Shown here: piece by piece, positions 1-6,291 of the stretch
Layout of the letters: every line of letters starts with the position of its first letter
Position numbering within the stretch: position 1 is the first letter of the stretch
From: Bacteroidota bacterium
GTDB lineage: Bacteria; Bacteroidota; Bacteroidia; Flavobacteriales; Flavobacteriaceae
Direction of reading: 5' to 3'
DNA: 14,054 nt
NCBI GenBank assembly: GCA_023393485.1
Contig: JAEWLD010000260.1
Span: 1-14,054, forward strand
Notes under the pieces: model-generated
Databases searched by the model: none
Seen by the model: only the letters and a program-made list of their open reading frames with translations
What the model was told of the DNA's origin: nothing
Made by a program: the position numbers and the translations under genes

Positions 1-469
1 CGGAACGGCACTGTTCTTATCGCAGCAGTTGCTTTGGAAAGAACAACGCATCATTCCTAAATTTTCGTTTCACACAACGCCTTATGCATCTGCGCGGCCC
101 GATGTTTTGGGCGAAACCCCGCGCGAACAACTTTTAAAGGATTACAATGGCCAGACCTATTGGCTTTCAGGCAACATCCATTCGTTTGCAAAGTCGTCGA
201 AAATACCAAAGTGGCTCAACGTCGCCATCGGTTACGGGGCAGAAGGCATGATTACCGGACAGAACCGATTGGTCAATACGGTTTTTCTTCCCGAGAAGGA
301 ACGTTTCAGGCAGTTTTACCTGAGTTTGGATGTCGATTTATCTCGGATCGAGACAAAATCGCATACGCTCAAAACGCTATTTTCAATTTTTAACACAATC
401 AAAGTTCCGGCTCCAGCACTGGAAATCAATACGAAAGGGATTACAAAATTTCATCCGGTCTATTTTTAA
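1..469 (+). CDS. DUF2279-type periplasmic/envelope protein, 3' end only
   Basis: This frame is open from base 2 at the window edge to the TAA at 467-469, so the N-terminus lies outside the window. The TTG at base 29 is internal and not the true start. The visible part (about 155 residues) contains DYNGQTYWLSGNIHSF followed by a WLNVAIGYGAEGM stretch, which I recognise as typical of the DUF2279 proteins of flavobacteria (related to predicted periplasmic lipoproteins such as YfiM). The function of the family is not known. Alternating hydrophobic and polar residues near the C-terminus (FRQFYLSLDVDLS) would suit an envelope protein. The signal peptide or lipobox expected for the family cannot be checked here. 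It is followed by a 98-bp gap holding a separate promoter-like box, so the next gene is probably transcribed on its own. Family assignment is from memory of sequence patterns. Confidence 0.72.
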   Translation, partial: GTALFLSQQLLWKEQRIIPKFSFHTTPYASARPDVLGETPREQLLKDYNGQTYWLSGNIHSFAKSSKIPKWLNVAIGYGAEGMITGQNRLVNTVFLPEKERFRQFYLSLDVDLSRIETKSHTLKTLFSIFNTIKVPAPALEINTKGITKFHPVYF

Positions 470-512
470 TAAACATTTAACTGGTTGATTTTCAGCATCG
501 GGATAAATGTCG

Positions 513-520
513 TATCTTTG
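513..520 (+). promoter_or_regulatory. Bacteroidetes -7 box (TATCTTTG) of the lysozyme-like gene
   Basis: TATCTTTG matches the Bacteroidetes -7 consensus TAnnTTTG at all fixed positions. It lies 47 bp before the ATG at 568, giving an expected transcript start near 524 and a leader of about 44 nt. The nearest upstream TTG (485-487) is 25 bp away, somewhat far for the usual -33 element, so only the -7 part is well supported. Confidence 0.5.
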
Positions 521-560
521 GCCGGCAGAAATTTCCGGGGGTGACAGCGCCGGAAGAAAT
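521..560 (+). repeat. Leader direct repeat and hairpin before the lysozyme-like gene
   Basis: Two 12-bp copies, GCCGGCAGAAAT (521-532) and GCCGGAAGAAAT (549-560), match at 11 of 12 positions with a 28-bp period. Between and within them TTCCGG (533-538) can pair with CCGGAA (550-555) around an 11-nt loop. CCGGC (522-526) could instead pair with GCCGG (549-553). Both foldings fall in the predicted 5' leader just before the ATG at 568. Confidence 0.4.
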
Positions 561-567
561 CCAATGT

Positions 568-1203
568 ATGTTAAAAAAATGGGCATATTGCATTACAATC
601 CTATCTATCGTAGCCTTTATTTGTTTGGGCTTCAAGCCGTTTAAAAAGCAAAATCACGACTGGTTCCTTCTAGGCGATGACGACGAAATGTTGTACCACT
701 TTCCTTCGCAAAACCAGTCAGACTACAACAATCTCAACATTCCCTATACCGGGAAATTCTTTATCGGATACAAGGAAGCGCTTGCATTCAAGGAATCGCA
801 AGGCAAGTATTCAAAAGTCAACACTTTCGGGATGCTCGGCAAGTACCAGTTCAGCGCTGAGACTTTGCGCAGCATCGGGGTGAAAAACCATTCGGCTTTC
901 TTAAGAAATCCAGTTTTGCAGGAAAAAGCATTCATCGCGTTACTGGCGAAAAATAAATGGGAACTGCGCAATGAAATCGCGAAATATTGCGGTACGGTCG
1001 TTGGCGGAATCCATATTACCGAATCGGGAATTCTGGCCGCTGCGCATTTGGGTGGCGTGACTTCGGTCAAGCGTTTTTTCAAATCAAATGGCAAAAGGCA
1101 GTTCCGCGACGGTTATGGCACGTCCATCAAAAGTTATATGCGCAAATTTGGCGGATATGAGACTGAAGCGATTGTGGCCGACGCCGATGCCAAAGTCAAT
1201 TGA
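568..1203 (+). CDS. Membrane-anchored lysozyme/transglycosylase-like protein
   Basis: The start is set at the ATG at 568 (211 residues) because MLKKW followed by a hydrophobic stretch (about residues 5-22) makes a normal signal or anchor. The in-frame GTG at 541 would put charged residues ahead of it and falls within the leader hairpin. The mature part carries a lysozyme-superfamily pattern: an FKESQGKY segment with a likely catalytic Glu at residue 76, then FGMLGKYQFS (88-96) and a helix GILAAAHLGG (154-163). These recall the Glu, GxYQ and A-A-H/Y elements of family-23-like transglycosylases and related phage lysozymes. It would act on peptidoglycan in the periplasm. No LysM or other wall-binding repeat is visible. 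The gene has its own -7 box upstream and a terminator downstream, so it looks monocistronic. The fold is likely; actual enzymatic activity is inferred. Confidence 0.72.
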   Translation: MLKKWAYCITILSIVAFICLGFKPFKKQNHDWFLLGDDDEMLYHFPSQNQSDYNNLNIPYTGKFFIGYKEALAFKESQGKYSKVNTFGMLGKYQFSAETLRSIGVKNHSAFLRNPVLQEKAFIALLAKNKWELRNEIAKYCGTVVGGIHITESGILAAAHLGGVTSVKRFFKSNGKRQFRDGYGTSIKSYMRKFGGYETEAIVADADAKVN

Positions 1204-1224
1204 TTTATCAAATAATTGGAAAGT

Positions 1225-1252
1225 TTAACCTCGGCTTTTGTCGGGGTTTTTT
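1225..1252 (+). terminator. Rho-independent terminator of the lysozyme-like gene
   Basis: AACCTCGGC (1227-1235) pairs with GTCGGGGTT (1240-1248) around a TTTT loop, with two G-T wobbles, and the stem runs directly into six T residues (1247-1252). It starts about 22 bp after the TGA at 1201-1203. Confidence 0.8.
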
Positions 1253-1386
1253 GTTGGCATTTTGGTGAGGTTGCTTTGACTCTTCGGTTGGTAATTTAAA
1301 AAATGTTGTTGTATTGTGGTAATGGAGATGTGGGCTTCGGCGTAAATTTGCCGTAGGGCGGGCGCGGGCTAACCCAATAAATTGTC
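1253..1386. other. Convergent spacer, no gene seen
   Basis: This is the spacer between the terminator of the lysozyme-like gene and the 3' end of the methyltransferase gene on the other strand. It has no credible coding frame. A short CGGC/GCCG inverted repeat around an 8-nt loop (about 1338-1353) is followed by GGGCGGGC, but no T-run is visible on either strand, so I do not call a terminator for the methyltransferase operon. Confidence 0.4.
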
Positions 1387-2094
1387 CTACATTTTGTGGA
1401 CAATGAAAATTGCCGGGCGTTTGTCAAGATCGACTTTCATTTTCTTCCAGTCTGCGACACGATGGGTTTTGATGAATTCAGTCGGCAACGTGATATCGGC
1501 GGCAATGCACAAATAGGTATTGGGCTGAAGTGTCTGCACTAAATCGTCGAACAACTTATTGTTCCGATACGGGGTTTCAATAAAAATCTGAGACTGGTTT
1601 TTGTCGCCCGACAATTTTTCGAGATTCTTCAACGCCGACTTTCTTTCGCCTTTGTCAATCGGCAGGTAGCCGTGAAACGTAAAACTCTGGCCGTTCATTC
1701 CCGACGCCATCATCGCCAACAGAATCGATGACGGTCCAACAAGCGGCACAACCTGAATCCCTTTTTCATGGGCCAGTTTCACAATCGCCGCGCCCGGATC
1801 GGCAATCCCCGGACAGCCGGCTTCAGACATCAGGCCAACGTTAAAGCCATCAAGACAAGGCCTCAACATTTCATTGTGTTCGGCCTCGAGTGTGTGTTTA
1901 TTCAAAACGCTGAGGTGCAATGATGATTGGCTCTTCGCGGGTAAAATGCCTTTGATTGACCGTCGCGCTGTTTTTTCGTTCTCGACTATATAGTGATCGA
2001 TGAACGCGACGGCGCGCGCAACGGTTTGCGGCAATACGTCCATCGGTTCCGAATCGCCCATTGTCACGGGAATCAGGTATAGTTTTCCTTTCAT
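1387..2094 (-). CDS. SAM-dependent methyltransferase, tetrapyrrole methylase family (short RsmI-like)
   Basis: This 235-residue protein belongs to the tetrapyrrole (TP) methylase superfamily and is nearest in pattern to RsmI, which 2'-O-methylates C1402 of 16S rRNA using S-adenosylmethionine. Visible landmarks are KLYLIPVTMGD at the N-terminus (RsmI has a TPIGN stretch here), EAGCPGIADPG (91-101), the LVGPSS loop (118-123) and IFIETPYR (170-177). It differs from standard RsmI: it is shorter by about 40-50 residues, appears to lack the C-terminal extension, and has ENEKTAR where RsmI has an EDTR motif. So it may be the flavobacterial RsmI equivalent or a paralogue with another substrate. Its ATG overlaps the stop codon of the phosphatase gene upstream (ATGA at 2091-2094), indicating translational coupling in one mRNA. 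Confidence 0.85.
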   Translation of the reverse strand: MKGKLYLIPVTMGDSEPMDVLPQTVARAVAFIDHYIVENEKTARRSIKGILPAKSQSSLHLSVLNKHTLEAEHNEMLRPCLDGFNVGLMSEAGCPGIADPGAAIVKLAHEKGIQVVPLVGPSSILLAMMASGMNGQSFTFHGYLPIDKGERKSALKNLEKLSGDKNQSQIFIETPYRNNKLFDDLVQTLQPNTYLCIAADITLPTEFIKTHRVADWKKMKVDLDKRPAIFIVHKM

Positions 2095-2558
2095 CGATGT
2101 TTTTCGATCAGCTTTTTAGACAAGATGTCGCAAGTCTCGTCGAGCATTTTATAAACGATTTCGAAACCGTTTTCCATCCCGAAATACGGATCGGGAACGT
2201 CGACTTTCTCGCCCGGGAACATTTCGTCGAGGATCAATCGGACCTTTGCGCGATGCTCATCGGTTTTTGCAAGCGCCATGACGTCGGCGTAATTGCTGTT
2301 GTCCATTACGTAAATGTAGTCGAAATTGTCAAAATCCTGCGCGCTGAAGAGCCGGCCGCGCTGGTAAGAAATGTCAAGGCCATTGCGCATCGCCACATCA
2401 ATTGAGCGGCGGTCGGGTTGATGCCCGACGTGCCAATGCCCGGTGCCGGCAGAGTCAACCACAAATTTGTCCTTTGGCAATTTTGAGGCAAGAAGTCCTT
2501 CGGCCAAAGGCGAGCGGCAGATGTTTCCGAGGCAGACCATTAAAATTTTGACGGGCAT
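2091..2558 (-). CDS. Low-molecular-weight protein tyrosine phosphatase
   Basis: This 155-residue protein has the full signature of class II (low-molecular-weight) cysteine phosphatases. The P-loop CLGNICRS near the N-terminus supplies the nucleophile Cys9 and Arg15. DPYFG (123-127) supplies the general acid Asp123. Length fits the family. Such enzymes remove phosphate from phosphotyrosine, often on bacterial tyrosine kinases that control polysaccharide export, though no kinase or polysaccharide gene is in the window. It lies downstream of dnaA on the same strand, with the dnaA terminator in the 35-bp gap, and overlaps the methyltransferase gene by 4 bp. No perfect TAnnTTTG box lies in the gap, so it may depend on read-through from dnaA or on a promoter inside dnaA. 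The ATG is only 3 bases beyond the terminator T-run. Confidence 0.93.
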   Translation of the reverse strand: MPVKILMVCLGNICRSPLAEGLLASKLPKDKFVVDSAGTGHWHVGHQPDRRSIDVAMRNGLDISYQRGRLFSAQDFDNFDYIYVMDNSNYADVMALAKTDEHRAKVRLILDEMFPGEKVDVPDPYFGMENGFEIVYKMLDETCDILSKKLIEKHR

Positions 2559-2561
2559 AAC

Positions 2562-2590
2562 AAAAAGCCGACACGAAGTCGGCTGGGTTT
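2562..2590 (-). terminator. Rho-independent terminator of dnaA
   Basis: AGCCGAC (2566-2572) and GTCGGCT (2578-2584) form a perfect 7-bp stem with a 5-nt loop. Read on the minus strand it ends in TTTTTG. It lies just after the dnaA stop (2594-2596), and its T-run is 3 bases from the phosphatase ATG (2558). Confidence 0.85.
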
Positions 2591-2593
2591 AGA

Positions 2594-4021
2594 TTATAAA
2601 GAGAGTTTCTTATGGATGTCGTCTACGAACTTCTTGAACTGTTTGTCGGTCGAAACCAGGTTGTCTACCGTTTTACACGCGTGCAACACCGTTGCGTGGT
2701 CGCGGTCGCCGATTTGCGAACCGATGTTTGCGAGCGATGCTTTGGTAAATTTTTTCGCGAAGAACATCGCCAGTTGGCGTGCTTGTACGACGTGGCGTTT
2801 TCTGGTTTTCGACTGCAGCGTATCAATGTCAAGCTGGAAATAATCAGAAACGACTTTCTGGATGTATTCGATTGAAATCTCGCGCTTGATGTTTTTGACG
2901 AATTTCTCAACGACGTGTTTGGCCAAATCAATCGTGACTTCTTTTTTGTTGAACGACGACTGGGCAATCAGTGAAATGATCGCGCCTTCGAGTTCGCGGA
3001 CGTTCGATTTGATGTTGCGCGCAACATACTCGATGATTTCTTCGGGCATTTCGACGCCGTCGCGATACAAAATATTCTTCAGGATTGACACGCGCGTCTC
3101 GTAATCGGGCTGGTGCAATTCTGCCGACAAGCCCCATTTGAAACGCGACAGCAATCGCTGCTCGATATCCTGCATGTCTACCGGCGCTTTGTCCGAAGTC
3201 AGAATCACTTGTTTGCCGTTTTGGTGCAAATAATTGAAGATGTGGAAAAACACGTCCTGCGTCCCGGATTTGCCCGAAAGGAATTGTACGTCATCGATAA
3301 TCAAAACATCGATCAGCTGATAGAAATGGATAAAATCATTGCGGTTGTTTTTCTTGACCGAATCAATGTATTGCTGGGTGAAAACCTCGGCCGAAATGTA
3401 CAGCACGGTTTTTTCAGGATATTTGTCTTTGATCTCAACGCCGATGGCATGCGCCAAATGCGTCTTTCCCAAGCCAACGCCGCCAAAAATCAATAGCGGG
3501 TTGAATGAAGTTCCGCCAGGTTTATTTGCCACAGCCATGCCGGCCGAACGCGCCAAACGGTTCGAATCGCCTTCCAGAAAGTTGTCGAAACTGTAATTCG
3601 GGTTGAGCTGCGACTCGATTTTCAGGTTGCGGATGCCTGGAATCACAAACGGATTTTTAAGCTCAGGACTCAGGTTTTTATACGGAGCATCGACCTCCTG
3701 CGTCTTTACAGGACTGCGATGCGCACTTGGCAACTGCTCCGTAAAGGGCTGTTTGTTGCCATAAGTGTTTTCCATCTTGATTTTATAGAGTAACTTCGCG
3801 TTTTTTCCGAGTTCTTTGGTTAGTGCGACCTTAAGCAATTTTACGTAGTGTTCTTCGAGCCATTCATAAAAGAATTTACTCGGTACTTGAATGTAAAGCG
3901 CATTGTCGGTAAGCTCGACGGACTTGATCGGCTCGAACCAGGTTTTGTAGGCCTGTTCCTGGATGTTGTCCTTTATAAACGACAGACAGTTTTCCCATAC
4001 TGATTGCGCAGTTCTATTCAT
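2594..4021 (-). CDS. dnaA: Chromosomal replication initiator protein DnaA
   Basis: DnaA (475 residues) binds DnaA boxes at oriC as an ATP-bound oligomer, melts the origin and recruits the replicative helicase. All four domains are visible. The N-terminal interaction domain (about 1-85) has the VWENCL and YKTWFEPI segments. A variable linker follows to about 135. The AAA+ domain has Walker A GGVGLGKTH (180-188), Walker B LIIDDVQFL (240-248), a box VII arginine in LSRF (291-294) and sensor 2 NVRELEGA (340-347). The C-terminal DNA-binding domain ends with the signature GDRDHATVLHAC (438-449). Length and start are normal for flavobacteria. The gene is divergent from the thioesterase gene across an AT-rich 184-bp spacer and ends in a strong terminator. 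No recF, dnaN or gyrB flanks it, which is common in this phylum. Confidence 0.98.
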   Translation of the reverse strand: MNRTAQSVWENCLSFIKDNIQEQAYKTWFEPIKSVELTDNALYIQVPSKFFYEWLEEHYVKLLKVALTKELGKNAKLLYKIKMENTYGNKQPFTEQLPSAHRSPVKTQEVDAPYKNLSPELKNPFVIPGIRNLKIESQLNPNYSFDNFLEGDSNRLARSAGMAVANKPGGTSFNPLLIFGGVGLGKTHLAHAIGVEIKDKYPEKTVLYISAEVFTQQYIDSVKKNNRNDFIHFYQLIDVLIIDDVQFLSGKSGTQDVFFHIFNYLHQNGKQVILTSDKAPVDMQDIEQRLLSRFKWGLSAELHQPDYETRVSILKNILYRDGVEMPEEIIEYVARNIKSNVRELEGAIISLIAQSSFNKKEVTIDLAKHVVEKFVKNIKREISIEYIQKVVSDYFQLDIDTLQSKTRKRHVVQARQLAMFFAKKFTKASLANIGSQIGDRDHATVLHACKTVDNLVSTDKQFKKFVDDIHKKLSL

Positions 4022-4205
4022 AAATCGCTAGTAATTTGTATTTTTATTAAAGGTTATCTTACAAAAGAAAATAGGGTCTTTTTATAAGACTTCGGGGAGA
4101 ACAAATATGTGAACAAATATCGTTAAAAAAAAATTTTTAGGCCGTTGATTTTTCAGAAATATTGTCGTAAGGGCCTATTTTTAACGGTTAAAAATAACCG
4201 ATGAA
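4022..4205. promoter_or_regulatory. dnaA/thioesterase divergent spacer with hairpins and a DnaA-box-like site
   Basis: This AT-rich region holds several elements. A hairpin GTCTT (4076-4080) / AAGAC (4086-4090) lies in the likely dnaA leader. A direct repeat GAACAAATAT occurs at 4099-4108 and 4111-4120. On the minus strand TTGTTCACA (4116 to 4108) differs from the DnaA-box consensus TTATNCACA at one position. A run of nine A then five T follows (4125-4138). TAGGCC (4138-4143) and GGCCTA (4172-4177) form an inverted repeat. A perfect 9-bp inverted repeat TATTTTTAA/TTAAAAATA (4176-4184, 4188-4196) sits 10 bp before the thioesterase ATG. On the minus strand GATATTTG and CATATTTG (inside the direct repeat) are near-matches to the -7 box TAnnTTTG and may drive dnaA. 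I see no perfect promoter box on either strand. Confidence 0.5.
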
Positions 4206-4619
4206 ATGATGCGTGAACACTGGATTCAAGTGCGTGTACGATACTCAGAAACAGACCAAATGGGTGTTGTTTATCACGGCAATTACATACCTTATTTTGA
4301 GATTGGCCGGGTCGAATGGCTTCGCGCTCAGGGCGTTTCCTATAAAAGCCTCGAAGAAGGCGGAATTGCGCTGCCGATTGTGCAGATGACGCTCAATTAT
4401 AAAAAGCCTGCAAGATATGATGATTTGCTCAACATCAAAACCACTTACAAAAGCCAGAGTTCGGTCAAACTCGAGTTCGATTGTGAAATCACTTCTGAGT
4501 CAGGCGAGTTGTTGACAACGGCCTATTTCCTATTGGTTTTCGTCGATGTGAAATCTGGAAGGCCGATTGCGCCGCCGGCTAATATCAGGAAAATTCTTGA
4601 TAGCGTGGAAGGTTTGTAG
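4206..4619 (+). CDS. YbgC/FadM-family acyl-CoA thioesterase (hotdog fold)
   Basis: This 137-residue protein is a single hotdog-fold domain of the 4-hydroxybenzoyl-CoA thioesterase/YbgC type, which hydrolyses acyl-CoA thioesters in the cytoplasm. The diagnostic stretch is RYSETDQMGVVYHGNY (12-27), where Asp17 is the catalytic acid and the MGVVYHGNY part forms the active-site helix start; FEIGRVEWLR follows in the central helix. Length is typical. Two consecutive ATG codons (4206 and 4209) could serve as start; the first is given. It is divergent from dnaA. A 50-bp gap separates it from the following small gene, with no terminator in between, so the two may be co-transcribed. The natural acyl-CoA substrate cannot be told from sequence, and the neighbours give no hint of a Tol-Pal cluster, where ybgC lies in proteobacteria. 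Confidence 0.92.
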   Translation: MMREHWIQVRVRYSETDQMGVVYHGNYIPYFEIGRVEWLRAQGVSYKSLEEGGIALPIVQMTLNYKKPARYDDLLNIKTTYKSQSSVKLEFDCEITSESGELLTTAYFLLVFVDVKSGRPIAPPANIRKILDSVEGL

Positions 4620-4669
4620 GCCGGTGCGAACACGTTGAGATTACTTTCCGCCAAGACAATCAGATTTCA

Positions 4670-5026
4670 ATGATCAGAATTTTAAACGACAACAGAAAAC
4701 TACTTTACGACGGTTTTGAACACGGTTTCTACGACGATCGTTTCGTAATTCATGAAATGGAACGATACTACTTTTCCGCCCGCGATTTGGATGATTTCAA
4801 ACATCTCGAAAGCAGGGTTTCAGGCGGGTGTTTTGAGCAATTGCGCGAGGCTTTCGACATCGAAGAAAAAGCATTGGCCGATATTAAACACTACAAGAAA
4901 GAAAATCTCGGGGTCGGATACTTTATAAAAAACGGCAAATTATTCCTGATTTCAGACGGCGAATGGCAGCCCGGGCGATATGTGATTTATTTCGAAGGTG
5001 TCGTCGATCTGAAAAGCTGTCTCTGA
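4670..5026 (+). CDS. Unrecognised 118-residue cytoplasmic protein
   Basis: I do not recognise this protein. It starts at an ATG, has no signal peptide or membrane segment, and is rich in charged and aromatic residues (for example MERYYFSARDLDDFKHLE). The middle part looks helical (FEQLREAFDIEEKALADIKHY), followed by a probable beta-rich C-terminal part with a GYFIKNGKLFLISDGEW stretch. Codon use resembles that of its neighbours, and the long frame agrees with a real gene. It follows the thioesterase gene by 50 bp on the same strand, so co-transcription is possible but there is no sign of a shared function. Its stop codon runs straight into two AATT heptad repeats (5026-5039). No terminator is visible in the 54-bp convergent gap to yigZ. 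Confidence 0.75.
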   Translation: MIRILNDNRKLLYDGFEHGFYDDRFVIHEMERYYFSARDLDDFKHLESRVSGGCFEQLREAFDIEEKALADIKHYKKENLGVGYFIKNGKLFLISDGEWQPGRYVIYFEGVVDLKSCL

Positions 5027-5039
5027 ATTAAGAATTAGA
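5026..5039 (+). repeat. Two-unit AATT heptad repeat
   Basis: AATTAAG (5026-5032) and AATTAGA (5033-5039) are two 7-bp units starting with AATT, placed directly after the stop codon of the small + strand gene. This is the shortest of four such arrays in the window. On its own it could be chance; it is listed because of the others. Confidence 0.35.
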
Positions 5040-5080
5040 AGTATCTCATTTTTATCTGACCTATTGTTTGGTTAAAAGGC

Positions 5081-5680
5081 TTACAGCGCTTTAACCTCGA
5101 CTCCGAATACGCTCAAAAAAGCTTCCTTCACCGCGTCGGCCTGCAGTTTGCGGCTGATGGCCACGAGCTCGCAATCCATATCCATTTTGTGCGAAACCAC
5201 GTCCAGATTTTTCTCACGGACGATTCGCATGACTTTGTTCATATGTTGATAGCCGAATGAGATGACGAATTTTACCTCAATGGTTTTCTCTATGATTTCC
5301 GATGCTTCCAATGCCATTTTTGCGGTTTCGCGATACGCCGAAATCAATCCGCCGACGCCCAATTTGACGCCGCCAAAAAACCTGACAATCACAACCAAAA
5401 CATTCGTAACCTTAAACGACTGGATTTGACCATAAATCGGCATGCCCGCTGAATTTGACGGTTCGCCGTCATCATTGGCCCGATACGAAATCTTTTCAGC
5501 GCCGAGTTGCCAGGCGTAACACCAATGTACCGCGCCGACGTGCTTTTTCCGCAACGCGTCCAAATGTTCCCTGATTTCCTCTTCTGAATTCACGGGAAAA
5601 GCATAGCCAAAAAATTTACTGTTTTTTTCTTTCAGCAATACTTCCCGGGAAGCCGCCGAAAGCGTTCGGTAAGTGTCCAA
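5081..5680 (-). CDS. YigZ/IMPACT family protein
   Basis: This roughly 199-residue protein is a member of the YigZ/IMPACT (UPF0029) family. The hallmark segments are DDGEPSNSAGMPI (70-82) and VRFFGGVKLGVGGL (99-112), followed by the small ferredoxin-like C-terminal domain (DUF1949-type) from about residue 135. The biochemical role of bacterial YigZ is not settled; the eukaryotic relative IMPACT regulates the kinase GCN2. The start appears to be TTG at 5680, two bases after the stop of the HAD gene. Going upstream the frame contains no ATG or GTG before a TGA at 5705-5707, so a non-ATG start is forced (TTG, or less likely ATT at 5683). Near-zero spacing suggests translational coupling. It is the last gene of the ribD-HAD-yigZ operon, and no clear terminator follows. 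Confidence 0.9.
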   Translation of the reverse strand: MDTYRTLSAASREVLLKEKNSKFFGYAFPVNSEEEIREHLDALRKKHVGAVHWCYAWQLGAEKISYRANDDGEPSNSAGMPIYGQIQSFKVTNVLVVIVRFFGGVKLGVGGLISAYRETAKMALEASEIIEKTIEVKFVISFGYQHMNKVMRIVREKNLDVVSHKMDMDCELVAISRKLQADAVKEAFLSVFGVEVKAL

Positions 5681-5682
5681 AA

Positions 5683-6291
5683 TTAAGCCGTGTGGTATTT
5701 TTTCTCAAACAAGTCAACGACGTCCTCAACGCCGGGTTGCAGGTTCCAGACTTTCAGCCCGGCTGCGGCCGCGGCATCGGTGTTTTCTTTTTTGTCGTCG
5801 ACAAATAACGTCCGCGCGGGATTCAGGTCGTGTTTGCGGATGATGTATTCAAAAACCTGTTGGTCGGGTTTGCGCCTGCCCATTTCATACGAATAATAGA
5901 CTTTTTCAAAACAGCCATAAAAATCGCGCGAGAATGTCATGCCGACGTTTTGCTCAAAATGATCGATGTGGATCGAATCGGTATTGGTCAGGAGAAATAG
6001 CCGGTATTTTCCGCAAAGCATTTGCAGGAATTCAAGCCTGTGCAGCGGAAACTCGCCAATCAGCGAATTCCAGGCGGCGCGGATATCGGCAATATCTGCA
6101 TCGGGAATGTGCTTTTTAAAGCCGTCGAGAAATTCATCTTCGGTAATCTCACCGATTTCAAACCGCGCATTGAGCTCGATCAAATCGTCTTTCGGGCCGT
6201 CCAGCCCCAATTTTTGGAATGCTGAAACCGAAATATCTTTATTGAGGTTGACAAACACGTCACCGAAATCAAAAATAATGGTGTTGATCAT
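5683..6291 (-). CDS. HAD-superfamily hydrolase (YihX-like phosphatase)
   Basis: This 202-residue protein has all four haloacid dehalogenase motifs: DFGDVFVNL with nucleophile Asp8, LLTNTD with Thr102, the RRKPD loop with Lys141, and FVDDKKEN with Asp165 and Asp166. A helical cap domain lies between motifs I and II (about residues 15-90). The +2 position after the nucleophile is Gly10 rather than the usual Asp; this is seen in the YihX-like HAD-IA subgroup and in epoxide hydrolase N-domains, so it does not by itself mean loss of activity. Its ATG lies 23 bp inside the end of ribD. Bacterial riboflavin synthesis needs a HAD phosphatase to dephosphorylate 5-amino-6-ribitylamino-uracil phosphate. 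The tight linkage to ribD makes that role an attractive guess, but the substrate is unproven. Confidence 0.9.
   Translation of the reverse strand: MINTIIFDFGDVFVNLNKDISVSAFQKLGLDGPKDDLIELNARFEIGEITEDEFLDGFKKHIPDADIADIRAAWNSLIGEFPLHRLEFLQMLCGKYRLFLLTNTDSIHIDHFEQNVGMTFSRDFYGCFEKVYYSYEMGRRKPDQQVFEYIIRKHDLNPARTLFVDDKKENTDAAAAAGLKVWNLQPGVEDVVDLFEKKYHTA

Noticed and set aside
541..567. GTG at 541 as the start of the lysozyme-like protein
   Set aside because: It would add nine residues (MTAPEEIQC) ahead of a good signal/anchor and overlaps the leader hairpin; the ATG at 568 fits better.
568..1203. Prophage remnant suggested by the lysozyme-like gene
   Set aside because: No holin, tail, integrase or att-like repeats are nearby, and neighbours are chromosomal housekeeping genes.
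1338..1360. Small CGGC/GCCG inverted repeat as terminator of the phosphatase-methyltransferase operon
   Set aside because: The stem is only 4 bp and no T-run follows on the minus strand.
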